Made by a program: the position numbers and the translations under genes. A DNA stretch of 64,000 bases from Myxococcota bacterium (GTDB lineage Bacteria > Myxococcota_A > Bradymonadia > UBA7976 > UBA1532): positions 1-64,000 of the forward strand of contig JAKLJY010000031.1 of assembly GCA_023150895.1 (NCBI GenBank), in the 5' to 3' direction. Position 1 is the stretch's first letter. Every line of letters begins with the position of its first letter. The notes beneath the pieces are model-generated. The model was not told where the DNA came from. It worked only from the letters and a program-made list of their open reading frames with translations, and made no database searches. Shown one piece after another: positions 9,354 to 17,472 of the stretch.

Positions 9354-11045
9354 GTGCCCGCGCCCCCCCGCCTCGCTCCGAGAACCCGCCAGCCGGTCTC
9401 ATACGCCCGTGCGCGCCGCCTGGCGTTGCTGTCGGCCCTGCTGCCCGCCGCGGCGTTCGCCGGCCCCGCCCCCCCGGGGCTGCACGCCGCCGAGTGGTCC
9501 GCCGCCAACGACCGCAGCGCCGAGCCACCCCCGGCGGAGTTCACGCTCATCAACTACTTCTTCACCCGCGCGACGTTCACCAACCAGCTCGCCGATCCGT
9601 CGGGGCTGCGCGGCGTGTCGCTCGGGCCGTTGGGCCCCGGCCCGGCGGGCAGCGCCACCGGCACGGGGGACGACACGAAGACGATCTATGCCGAACAGCG
9701 CTGGATTCCGGTCTTCGCGTACTCGCCCCACTTCGCCGACGGGCTCGCCACGTTCCGCGCGCAGCTCGAGGTCGACTACACCTGGGGCATGGCGGCCAAT
9801 ACGGTGCAGCCCAACCAGGGCGGCGGGTTCAACGCCGATCAGATCAACATCCAGACGAAGAACGTGAACGTGGCGCTGACGCCGCTGCGCAAACCGCGCG
9901 CGCTCGCCATTCACGTCGGTACGCAGTCGGTCTACGACACGCCGTACGACCCGACGATCACCCCCCTCTTCGACCTCGTGCAGACGGGGTACAAGCTCGC
10001 CTTTCTCGGCTCGGATGCCACCGGCGTCTCGGTGTATTCCGATACCGATCTCGGTCTCTTCCGCGGCATGATCCTCCCCCTCGGGGCGGCGCAGCCGGAC
10101 AAGGCCGAGAAGGGAGACGCGCGTTTCAGCTACGTCTGGCTCGGCGGCCTCGACTACGCCCGCCGCCTCACGCCCGATCTCACGCTCGGCCTGACATACT
10201 GGCATTTGCAGGACGACACGCAGGGCGCCGCGTACACCTATGAAGGCCTCCTGAAGAGCGGGCCCTCGTCCGGCGGTCTGTCGGCCTACATCGGCACGCA
10301 GCGTTTCCAGATCGACGAGCCGAGCGGCCACGTCGAGTACGTCGGCGGGCACTTCAACTACAACCTCGCGTTCCGCTCGGGTCCGTTCGGCGCGTCGGGC
10401 TTCCTGATGTTCAACACCGGGCGGTTCGAGAACGAGAAGAAGTACCCGACGCCGGAGCAGGCGGCCGCCGTGCTGCAACACGTCGACGTCTCGGGCTTCG
10501 CGAGCAATCTCGAGCTGCTCTACAACTTCGGCAAGACACGCGGCAGCCTGATCACCCTCGAGGGCATGTTCACGACGGGCGACAACGACCCGACGGACGA
10601 CAAGTACTCGAGCCCGTTCACGATGAACTACTACGGCCTGCCCGGCGCCGTCTGGTTCAACCACAAGACGCTGTTGCTCTTCCCGTTCACGAGCACGGTC
10701 GGAAACTACACCGGCGCAATCACGGACATCTCGAATCAGGGGTACGGGCTGATGGCGGGCATCGCCTCGGCGTCGCACGATCTCATCGCCAACACGCTGA
10801 ACCTCAAACTCGGCACGGCGTACGCCCGCACCGCCGCGCAGCCCGTCCCGCTGCCCGACGGCACCGAACGCGGCAGGAGTCACGGCGTCGAGATCAACGC
10901 CGAGCTGAAGTATCACTTCCGGTATCTGATGACCGCCGGCCTGCACGTGGGCTACCTCCTGCGCGGAGACTTCTACGATGGCAACACTCAAGTCGACGCC
11001 GATCCGTGGGCGGCCTTCACCACGTTCACCTGGTATGCGTTCTGA
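9354..11045 (+). CDS. Outer-membrane beta-barrel protein (porin-like)
   Basis: A 563-residue exported protein predicted to form a barrel in the outer membrane. After a longer-than-usual basic N-region comes a signal peptide ending AAAFA near residue 36. The rest shows alternating aromatic/hydrophobic strands (for example ATFRAQLEVDYTW, LTLGLTYWHL), many Tyr and Trp residues, and the final residue is Phe, the usual beta-signal for the BAM complex. GTG 9354 is chosen because AGGAG lies six bases upstream and the signal peptide follows. The next gene begins inside its last codons, so the two are co-translated. Its partners act on acyl groups, so transport or export of a hydrophobic compound is possible, but the ligand is unknown. 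Confidence 0.75.
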   Translation: MPAPPRLAPRTRQPVSYARARRLALLSALLPAAAFAGPAPPGLHAAEWSAANDRSAEPPPAEFTLINYFFTRATFTNQLADPSGLRGVSLGPLGPGPAGSATGTGDDTKTIYAEQRWIPVFAYSPHFADGLATFRAQLEVDYTWGMAANTVQPNQGGGFNADQINIQTKNVNVALTPLRKPRALAIHVGTQSVYDTPYDPTITPLFDLVQTGYKLAFLGSDATGVSVYSDTDLGLFRGMILPLGAAQPDKAEKGDARFSYVWLGGLDYARRLTPDLTLGLTYWHLQDDTQGAAYTYEGLLKSGPSSGGLSAYIGTQRFQIDEPSGHVEYVGGHFNYNLAFRSGPFGASGFLMFNTGRFENEKKYPTPEQAAAVLQHVDVSGFASNLELLYNFGKTRGSLITLEGMFTTGDNDPTDDKYSSPFTMNYYGLPGAVWFNHKTLLLFPFTSTVGNYTGAITDISNQGYGLMAGIASASHDLIANTLNLKLGTAYARTAAQPVPLPDGTERGRSHGVEINAELKYHFRYLMTAGLHVGYLLRGDFYDGNTQVDADPWAAFTTFTWYAF

Positions 11046-12306
11046 CCCGCCCCGCGGCCCGCGCGCCGCCCGTTTCGCCGGCATCGCGGCCTGTTTCGCC
11101 GGCATCGCCCTGGCACAGTCGGCCTGCACGCCCTCGTACATCGACGCCGCGCCGCTGCGGTTCCCGGACGTACCGTACACCTCCGAGGCGGGTCAGCCCT
11201 GGCCGGAGAAGGCCCTCGTGCTGCCCCGGGTGCAGGCCCTGTACGGTCTGCCGACGCCGCTCGGCGTGCGCTACGTGGAACTCAACCCGCAGGGGGCCGT
11301 GCCGCTCTTGTTCGTGCACGGCCTCGGTTCGTACCTCAAGTTCTGGCGATACCAGCTCGATGCCTTCGCCGCGCAGGGGTACCGCGTCGTGGCCCTCGAC
11401 CTGCCCGGTTTCGGCAAGTCGGACAAACCGGCGGGCTTCCCGTACACGATGGAGGCGATGGCCGAGGTCGTGCGCGAGGTGTCGCAGACGCTGAACCTCG
11501 ACCGCCCGGTGGTCGTCGGCCACAGCATGGGCGGTCAGACGGCCCTCTCGCTGGCGATTCGCCACCCGGAGACCCTGCGCGCCCTGGTGCTCACCGCCCC
11601 GGCGGGCTTCGAGAAGTTCTCGCGCCGCGAGCGCCTCTGGTTCGAGCGCGTCTTCACCTCGACGCTCGTCGAGAATGCCGCGGAACACGAGATCCGCGGC
11701 TCCATCGTCTACAACAACTTCTCGCAGTGGCGTCCCGAGCTCGAGTGGCTCGTCGAGGAGCGCGTGCGCCTCGCGAGCTCTCCGGATTTCGGTTCGTACG
11801 CTTACGCCAACGTGCGCTCGGTGCAAGGCCTCGCGGCCAACGACTTCGTGCGCGAGAACCTCGACAAGGTGCGCGTCCCGACGCTCGTCGTCTTCGGCGA
11901 TCAGGATCGTCTGATCCCCAACCCCTTCCTCCACGGCGGGGAGACGGAAGATCTCATGGCCGCCGGCACGCGCCGCATCAAGGGCGCCGTGCTGAACCGC
12001 CTGCGCGGCTGCGGGCACGCCGTTCAGCTCGACTGTCCGGCCGAGTACAACGGTGCCTTGCAGCGGTTTCTGACGGACGTGCTCGCCGCGACGGACGTTA
12101 CGCCGGAGGTCGTCACGGCCCCGCCGTCCGCGCCGGTGTCCGAACCCGTGCCCGCGCCGGCGTCTGCGCCGGTGTCCGAACCCGCGCCCGCGTCTGCGCC
12201 GGTGTCCGAACCTGTGCCCGCCCCGGCGTCCGCGCCAGAGTCCGCCCCCGCCCCGGCCTCCGCGCCGGCGCCGCCCCCCCCTGCCAAGAGCGAGGACGCC
12301 CCGTGA
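11035..12306 (+). CDS. Alpha/beta-hydrolase lipoprotein
   Basis: Envelope-anchored serine hydrolase of 423 residues. A signal with a loose lipobox (AQSAC) precedes the fold. The catalytic triad is visible: Ser164 in GHSMGG, Asp291 in GDQDRL and His328 in GCGHAVQ, plus the oxyanion HGLGSY and GFGKSD. The last ~65 residues are a Pro/Ala/Ser/Val/Glu repeat tail. ATG 11035 overlaps the barrel gene by 11 bases. The stop overlaps the next gene's GTG start by four bases (GTGA), so all are likely translated from one message. The neighbouring KASIII-like and AMP-ligase genes suggest a fatty-acyl ester or thioester substrate; unlike OleB it uses Ser, not Asp, as nucleophile. Confidence 0.82.
   Translation: MRSDPPRGPRAARFAGIAACFAGIALAQSACTPSYIDAAPLRFPDVPYTSEAGQPWPEKALVLPRVQALYGLPTPLGVRYVELNPQGAVPLLFVHGLGSYLKFWRYQLDAFAAQGYRVVALDLPGFGKSDKPAGFPYTMEAMAEVVREVSQTLNLDRPVVVGHSMGGQTALSLAIRHPETLRALVLTAPAGFEKFSRRERLWFERVFTSTLVENAAEHEIRGSIVYNNFSQWRPELEWLVEERVRLASSPDFGSYAYANVRSVQGLAANDFVRENLDKVRVPTLVVFGDQDRLIPNPFLHGGETEDLMAAGTRRIKGAVLNRLRGCGHAVQLDCPAEYNGALQRFLTDVLAATDVTPEVVTAPPSAPVSEPVPAPASAPVSEPAPASAPVSEPVPAPASAPESAPAPASAPAPPPPAKSEDAP
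12121..12285 (+). repeat. Pro/Ala/Ser/Val/Glu-coding repeat at hydrolase C-terminus
   Basis: Imperfect repeats of about 24-39 bases (gcgccggtgtccgaacccg type) encode APVSEPVPAPAS units. This is probably an extended wall- or periplasm-spanning tail. Slippage-prone; copy number may vary between strains. Confidence 0.65.
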
Positions 12307-13292
12307 GATTCGCCGCCATCACCGGCACCGGCAGTCATCTGCCCCCCATCCGCGTGCACAACGACGACCTGCGCGCCCGTTTCCCCGAGCTTCCGGAGTT
12401 CGTCGGTAAGATGGAGGCCTCCACCGGCATCACCTGCCGGTACTACGCCGAGCCCGGGCAGGCGACCTCCGACCTCGCGCTCCCGGCCGCGCGACAGGCC
12501 CTCGAGCGGGCCGGCAAGCGCCCGGAGGACGTCGATCTCATCCTGCTCGGCACGGACTCGCCGGACTACATCACCCCCTCGACGTCCGTGGTGCTGCAAC
12601 ACAAGCTCGGCGCGAAGAACGCCGGCACCTTCGACGTCGGCTGCGCCTGCGCGTCCTTCCCGACGGCCCTGGCGACGGGCGCGGGGTTCATCGCCACGAA
12701 CCCGCACATCCGCACGGTGCTCGTCGTGGGCGTCTACATGATGCACGCCCTGTGTGATCCCAAAGACCCCATGATCTTCTTCTACGGGGACGGCGCCGGC
12801 GCGGCGGTCCTCGAGCCCTCCGATCGCCCGGGGTTCATCCACTCGGCGCTGCAGGCCGACGGTGCCTACGCAAAACACTGGGGCATCTACTCCGGCGGCA
12901 CGGTGGAGCCGGCCTCGCCCGAGTCCATCGCCGCCGGGCGTACGACCGTCAAGCTCGTCGAACGCTACCCGCCCGAGATCAATCACGAGGGCTGGCCGCG
13001 CCTGACCCGCCGCCTCGCCGCCGAGGCTGGTTTCTCGCTCGACGAGGTCGATCTGTATGTCTTCACGCAGGTCCGCAAACCGTCCATCGAGCATGTGATG
13101 GCCGAGCTCGGGCAGCCGATGTCGAAGACGCACACCATCATGGAGGCGTGGGGGTACACGGGCTCGGCCTGCATCCCGATGGCCTTCCACGACGCCCGCG
13201 AGCGGGGCCGGGTCAAATCCGGCGACCTCGTCGTTTTCGTGGGCTCCGGCGTCGGTTACAACCAGGCGGCGGCGGCGTTCCGCATGGCCTGA
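12303..13292 (+). CDS. KASIII/FabH-fold protein with altered catalytic triad
   Basis: A 329-residue thiolase-superfamily protein. The nucleophile Cys is present (Cys116 in GCACASF, with an extra Cys114). Aligned by eye to FabH, the catalytic His of the PHQAN motif is Thr255 (FTQVRK) and the catalytic Asn of GNTSAA is Tyr285 (GYTGSA). The rest of the fold, such as YGDGAGAAVL and FVGSGVGY, is well kept. Canonical decarboxylative condensation needs His and Asn, so this is more likely an acyl-transfer or acyl-binding relative, or an enzyme with a different mechanism. GTG 12303 overlaps the upstream stop (GTGA). An AMP-ligase gene follows after 26 bases and could supply its acyl-CoA. Confidence 0.83.
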   Translation: MRFAAITGTGSHLPPIRVHNDDLRARFPELPEFVGKMEASTGITCRYYAEPGQATSDLALPAARQALERAGKRPEDVDLILLGTDSPDYITPSTSVVLQHKLGAKNAGTFDVGCACASFPTALATGAGFIATNPHIRTVLVVGVYMMHALCDPKDPMIFFYGDGAGAAVLEPSDRPGFIHSALQADGAYAKHWGIYSGGTVEPASPESIAAGRTTVKLVERYPPEINHEGWPRLTRRLAAEAGFSLDEVDLYVFTQVRKPSIEHVMAELGQPMSKTHTIMEAWGYTGSACIPMAFHDARERGRVKSGDLVVFVGSGVGYNQAAAAFRMA

Positions 13293-13318
13293 GCCCTGGG
13301 GGCCAGGGAGGTCGAACG

Positions 13319-14857
13319 ATGTTTCACGGCGACGTGCTCGGCGAACGCGCCCGGCTGAACCCGGAGAAGACGGCTCTCGTTTTCGTGCCGACGGGGGCGC
13401 GGTTCTCGTACGCGATGCTCGACGACCGGGCGCGCCGCACTGCGCGGGCCCTGCGGGGCCTGGGGCTCGGGGCGGGCGAGCGCGTGGCACTGCTGTCGCA
13501 CAACCGCCCGGAGTTCCTCGACGTCTTCTTCGCCGCGGGCAAGTCGGGACACATCGTCACCCCGCTCGGCACGCGGCTCACCGCGAACGAGCTCGCCGGT
13601 GTGTTGCGGGACGCCGGCGCGCGGGTCCTGATCTACGACGGCGCGCTCGCGGACACCGTCGCGACGCTGCGCGCCCTGCCCGACCTGCCCGTCGAACACT
13701 TCGTCGCGCTCGACGCCCCCGCCTCGCCGCTCGATGTGACGCTCGCCCACCTCGTCGCGACACACGGCGACGACGCGCGGTCCTTCGCGCGGCCCGGCCC
13801 CGAGGACGTCTACGCGCTGCTCTATACGAGCGGCACGACGGGGCGCCCGAAGGGGGTGATGCTGCCGCACCGCATGATCGCCTTCAACGCGTACAACACG
13901 GTCGTCGGCTGGGGACTGCGCGAGGACGACGTCTCGCCGGTGTTCACGCCCCTCTATCACGCGGGCGGTCTCGGGGCATTTCTCGTACCCATCCTGGCGG
14001 TGGGCGGCACCATCGTCCTGCACACGGGCTTCGACGCGGCCGAGGTCTTTCACACGCTCGCGGCGGAGCGATGCACCGTCGCCCTCGGCGTGCCGACGAT
14101 CTTCAAACTGATGCTCGAACACCCGGGTTTCGCCACCGCCGATCTCACGTCCCTGCGCTGGTTCATTTCGGGCGGCGCACCGCTGCCCGTGTTCATCATC
14201 GAGGCGTTTCAGCGGCGCGGCGTGGGGTTCAAACAGGGCTTCGGCATGACCGAGGTGGGCGTCAACTGCTTCGCGATGACACTCGAGGACGCCGTCCGCC
14301 ACGCGGGCTCCATCGGCAAGCCCCTGCCCTTCACGGAGGTCCGGCTCGTCGACGAGGCCGGTCTCGACGTGCCGACGGACGCGGTCGGTGAGCTCTGGCT
14401 GCGCGGGCCGCACGTCTGCCGCGGCTACTGGCGCAACCTCGAAGCCACGGCCGCGGCCCTCGACGCCGACGGTTTCTTTCACACCGGCGACCTCGCCCGG
14501 CGCGACGCCGAGGGGTTCTTCACCATCGCGGGCCGCCGCAAAGACATGTTCATCTCCGGCGGTGTGAACGTGTATCCGGCCGAGATCGAGGGCGCGCTGC
14601 TGCTGCATCCGGACGTGCAGGACGCCGCGATTGTGGGCGTGCCGCACCCCACCTGGGGCGAGATCGGCGTCGCGTTCGTCGTGCTGCGGCCGGGCCGCGA
14701 ACACACGGTCGAGCCCGCGGCGCTCGACGCTTTTCTGGCGACGACGCTGGCCCGTTACAAGCTGCCGCGCCGCTATCACTTCCGCGAGACGCTGCCGCGC
14801 ACGCCCTACGGCAAGGTGGTCAAGGCCGAGCTGGCCGCGAGCGTCGCCGGCGACTGA
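13319..14857 (+). CDS. Long/medium-chain acyl-CoA synthetase (ANL superfamily)
   Basis: A cytoplasmic enzyme of 512 residues that should activate a carboxylic acid to the acyl-adenylate and then the CoA thioester. Motifs in order: YTSGTTGRPKGV at about 169-180, GFGMTE near 308, HTGDLA near 388, RRKDMFISGGVNVYP near 403-417, and the adenylating Lys499 in TPYGKVVK. ATG 13319 has a very good ribosome site, AGGGAGG, six to seven bases upstream. It closes the gene set starting with the barrel protein. Its 3' end overlaps the oppositely oriented peptidase gene by 38 bases. The acid it activates is not evident; the close coupling with the KASIII-like protein suggests a dedicated acyl donor. Confidence 0.9.
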   Translation: MFHGDVLGERARLNPEKTALVFVPTGARFSYAMLDDRARRTARALRGLGLGAGERVALLSHNRPEFLDVFFAAGKSGHIVTPLGTRLTANELAGVLRDAGARVLIYDGALADTVATLRALPDLPVEHFVALDAPASPLDVTLAHLVATHGDDARSFARPGPEDVYALLYTSGTTGRPKGVMLPHRMIAFNAYNTVVGWGLREDDVSPVFTPLYHAGGLGAFLVPILAVGGTIVLHTGFDAAEVFHTLAAERCTVALGVPTIFKLMLEHPGFATADLTSLRWFISGGAPLPVFIIEAFQRRGVGFKQGFGMTEVGVNCFAMTLEDAVRHAGSIGKPLPFTEVRLVDEAGLDVPTDAVGELWLRGPHVCRGYWRNLEATAAALDADGFFHTGDLARRDAEGFFTIAGRRKDMFISGGVNVYPAEIEGALLLHPDVQDAAIVGVPHPTWGEIGVAFVVLRPGREHTVEPAALDAFLATTLARYKLPRRYHFRETLPRTPYGKVVKAELAASVAGD

Positions 14858-16412
14858 AAAGCAGCGCAAGGCCCGCGCCGAACAGTGCCGCGCCACCGGG
14901 CCAAGTGCCTGGTACGGCCGACGCGAACGCACATCCGCCGCCACCGCCGCCGCCGTCCGCGTCTTCGGCGGGGCCGCCCGCCCCGGGCGCGGCGTCGCCG
15001 GGCAGGCCGCCGGTGCCATCGGGCGCGTCGGCCACGAAGGCGTCGGCCGGCGCGCGGGCATCGGCCGTTCGTGCGTCGTCGCCGCCGGCCGCATCGGGCG
15101 GGCCGGCATCATCCCCGGGCTCGGGACCGTCGACGCTCAGGCCGCATCCGGCCAGGGTGGCCGCCCCGCCGAGGCAGAACAGGATCTTGCGACTGTTGGC
15201 GGCCTGCTCGGGGTAGGCGCCGCGGAACCAGTAGCGCCCCGCGGGCAGGTCGCCGAACGCCCGGACCTCGCCGGCGACGGGCGCGAAGGTGTCGATCGTG
15301 TCGGCGAGCACCCCGCGATCGGTCAGTGCATGCAGAGACATCGACAGCCCCGTCGCATCCTCGGCCGTGCCGAAATACAGCGGGCCGCCGGGGTGGACGA
15401 CGGTGAAGTACGTCGCGGCGAGGGGGTAGAAGCGGTAGTCCTCGGTGAACGTCTCGGCGCGGGCCTCGGCCGCCAGCCCTTGCAGCCGCGCGGCGAAGGG
15501 ATAGAGGGCCCCGTCGTTGGTCCGCGCGCCGGTGTTGATGTTCTCCACCGTGAACGCATCGAACGTCGCCGAGAGCGAGCTGTCGCGATCACCGAGCAGC
15601 GCATCGAGCGCGTCGAGGGGCGGGGTCGTCGCCGCCGCCGTCAACAGCTCGGGCAGGAGCGCGTCGCCGAAGCGCAGCGTCAGATACTTGAAGAACAGCG
15701 CCGTGCCATAGGCGAACGCCGGGACCGGCCCCACCGGCGGGCGGTCGACGGGGCGCTCCGCATCGGCGAGGTAGGCGTCGGCGAAATCCAGAAAGTCCCG
15801 CACGCCGGGCTGAAACAGATCCTCGGCCCAGACCGCCGTGCCCTCCGAGATCCAGACCTCCCAGTCATCGGCGTAGGCCGCCTGGACGGCGTGAAACATC
15901 TCGTGCGAGGCCAGCACGCGGATGGCCGCCGGGACGGAGCCGTAGTTGTATTCGGCGAAGTCGTTGTCGATGAGCATGTGTCCGGCGCACAGGCCCTGCC
16001 GACAGCCGTCCGGGGCGAACAGACCATCCGCCCCGCCGCCGAAGTCGACCAGATAGAAGTCGAAGGCGTCGGAGCCGCCGAGGGGTCCGAGACCGACCGC
16101 GGACTCGTTCAGCGGGCTGCGGAACCCGGCCGCCGTGAAGGCGTCGAGCACCGCGTCGGCCGTGCGGGCGACCTCCTGCGGGAGATCGGGCACGTCGTCG
16201 CCGTCGGCGTCCGTGGGGTTCGTCTCGTTGGGACCGGCGGCGCTGTAATGCACCCGCACCCGCCCCGAGGGCGAGTCGACGTAGGCGAGATCGTCCGTCG
16301 CCTCGAAGTCGTGGAGCGCGCCGCCCGTGTCGGGCCGGCCCGCCACCGCGACGACCGGCACGAACAGACCGCCGAGGGCGAGCGACAGAACGCGGCGCGC
16401 CTGTGTCCTCAC
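14820..16412 (-). CDS. HExxH metallopeptidase with MYXO-CTERM anchor (MXAN_6640-like)
   Basis: A secreted zinc peptidase of about 530 residues. The zinc motif HEMFH lies at about residues 170-174, followed ~18 residues later by EGTAVWAED, in which the Glu is a likely third ligand, as in gluzincin-type enzymes. The C-terminus has an Asp/Ala linker, a Gly run with Cys (GGGGGGCAFAS), one membrane helix and an Arg cluster. This is the MYXO-CTERM signal recognised by myxosortase, so the enzyme should end on the cell surface. I associate it with the MXAN_6640-type family from memory. GTG 16412 overlaps the upstream HmuY-like gene by GTGA, giving a two-gene leftward operon. The 3' end overlaps the acyl-CoA synthetase by 38 bases. 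Confidence 0.82.
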   Translation of the reverse strand: MRTQARRVLSLALGGLFVPVVAVAGRPDTGGALHDFEATDDLAYVDSPSGRVRVHYSAAGPNETNPTDADGDDVPDLPQEVARTADAVLDAFTAAGFRSPLNESAVGLGPLGGSDAFDFYLVDFGGGADGLFAPDGCRQGLCAGHMLIDNDFAEYNYGSVPAAIRVLASHEMFHAVQAAYADDWEVWISEGTAVWAEDLFQPGVRDFLDFADAYLADAERPVDRPPVGPVPAFAYGTALFFKYLTLRFGDALLPELLTAAATTPPLDALDALLGDRDSSLSATFDAFTVENINTGARTNDGALYPFAARLQGLAAEARAETFTEDYRFYPLAATYFTVVHPGGPLYFGTAEDATGLSMSLHALTDRGVLADTIDTFAPVAGEVRAFGDLPAGRYWFRGAYPEQAANSRKILFCLGGAATLAGCGLSVDGPEPGDDAGPPDAAGGDDARTADARAPADAFVADAPDGTGGLPGDAAPGAGGPAEDADGGGGGGGCAFASAVPGTWPGGAALFGAGLALLFSRRRRSRPARP

Positions 16413-17401
16413 GGCATCGGCCGCCAGCGGAGGGTGAACACCGCGGAGACCGCGCCGTCCGGGGGCGTGCCCGCGTTGCACGAGGCCTGGTCGGCCGCGT
16501 CCTGGTAGTACTGCTCGACGACGAGCTTGATGACCGTGCCGTCGGAGAGCTTGATGAGGTGCGGGACGCCCGTCGTCGCGACACACCCCGGGTACGACCA
16601 CCAGGGGGCGAGCACGACCTGCGGCGAGTCCGGCAGGCCGCTCGAGTCGTTCACGATGGTGCAATCGTCGGTGTAATAGTCGTCCACCAGGAACTCGGCG
16701 CCCTCGGGCACCGCATCGAGGTCTTCGTAGGCGCGCTCGAGGAAGCTCATCGCGCCGACACACGAGGGCCCCGAGTCACCGCCGTTGAGGCGCACGATGA
16801 ACCGGCGCAGGGACATGTCCCAGTCCATCGACTCGAGGGCCGTCTCGTCGTCGATGTCCACCCGCGTGGCGCCGTCCGCGCCGAACTTCACATAGACCCA
16901 GGGGTTGTTGGCCGACTGCCCGAATCCGCCGGCGGTGGCGTCGACCACGGTCAGGAAGTCCTCGCCGTCCCGGGTGGTCGTGACCTCGCCGTCGCTCACC
17001 TTGTCGTCGTGCAGCGAGAGGTCGAGGATCATCTGGTCGATGCAGGCGGGCGCCGCGGCCTCGCAGAGGGGCCCGACCGCCATGTCCGGGGCGAGCATGT
17101 CCGGGGTGCCCGCGTCGGGCTCGGGCGTCGTGGCGTCGGGCGTCGTTTCACCGCCGGTGGCGCCGCCCGTGGTGCCTCCCGTCACGGCCCCGCCGGTGTC
17201 GCCGCCCGCGGGGGCGCCGCCGGCATTGCCCCCCGTGCTGCCCCCCGTCGAGGCATCGCCGGCGCTCTCGGTGCCGGCGTCGTCGCTCGAACAGCCCGTC
17301 ACGGTCACGGCGACACCGAGCAGCAGCGCGAAGGCGGGCGCGCAGCGCACGACGAAGGGAAGCGAAAAGCGGGACGGCAGGCGGGTCATCGGGTCGTTCA
17401 T
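16409..17401 (-). CDS. HmuY-family lipoprotein
   Basis: Lipoprotein of about 330 residues: signal ending VTVTGC, a GGxTGG linker, then a HmuY-like domain. The domain shows the family pattern WVYVKF near its start and SMDWDMSLRRFIVRLNGG, equivalent to the WDIxFxRxxIRTNGG block of HmuY proteins. HmuY of Porphyromonas binds heme at the cell surface; whether this relative does is unknown, and no TonB receptor gene is nearby. It is the first gene of a leftward pair with the MYXO-CTERM metallopeptidase, suggesting the protease may release the ligand from a host or prey protein (inference). ATG 17401 is chosen; ATG 17389 is an alternative and neither has a strong ribosome site. Confidence 0.78.
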   Translation of the reverse strand: MNDPMTRLPSRFSLPFVVRCAPAFALLLGVAVTVTGCSSDDAGTESAGDASTGGSTGGNAGGAPAGGDTGGAVTGGTTGGATGGETTPDATTPEPDAGTPDMLAPDMAVGPLCEAAAPACIDQMILDLSLHDDKVSDGEVTTTRDGEDFLTVVDATAGGFGQSANNPWVYVKFGADGATRVDIDDETALESMDWDMSLRRFIVRLNGGDSGPSCVGAMSFLERAYEDLDAVPEGAEFLVDDYYTDDCTIVNDSSGLPDSPQVVLAPWWSYPGCVATTGVPHLIKLSDGTVIKLVVEQYYQDAADQASCNAGTPPDGAVSAVFTLRWRPMP

Positions 17402-17472
17402 GGGTGTTCTTTCGCGGGGTCGCGGTTCATCGGGTCCGGGGACCATTGCCGCGGCATATACTCCCGAACGCC
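17402..17472. promoter_or_regulatory. Divergent promoter region between HmuY-like and subtilase genes
   Basis: This 71-base stretch separates two head-to-head genes for secreted proteins and must hold both promoters unless they start within coding sequence. I see no clear operator or sigma70 boxes in it. Confidence 0.4.

Noticed and set aside
11035-14857. oleABC olefin/beta-lactone cluster
   Set aside because: The hydrolase has a Ser nucleophile rather than OleB's Asp, the thiolase-fold protein lacks the OleA His and Asn, and no oleD is present.
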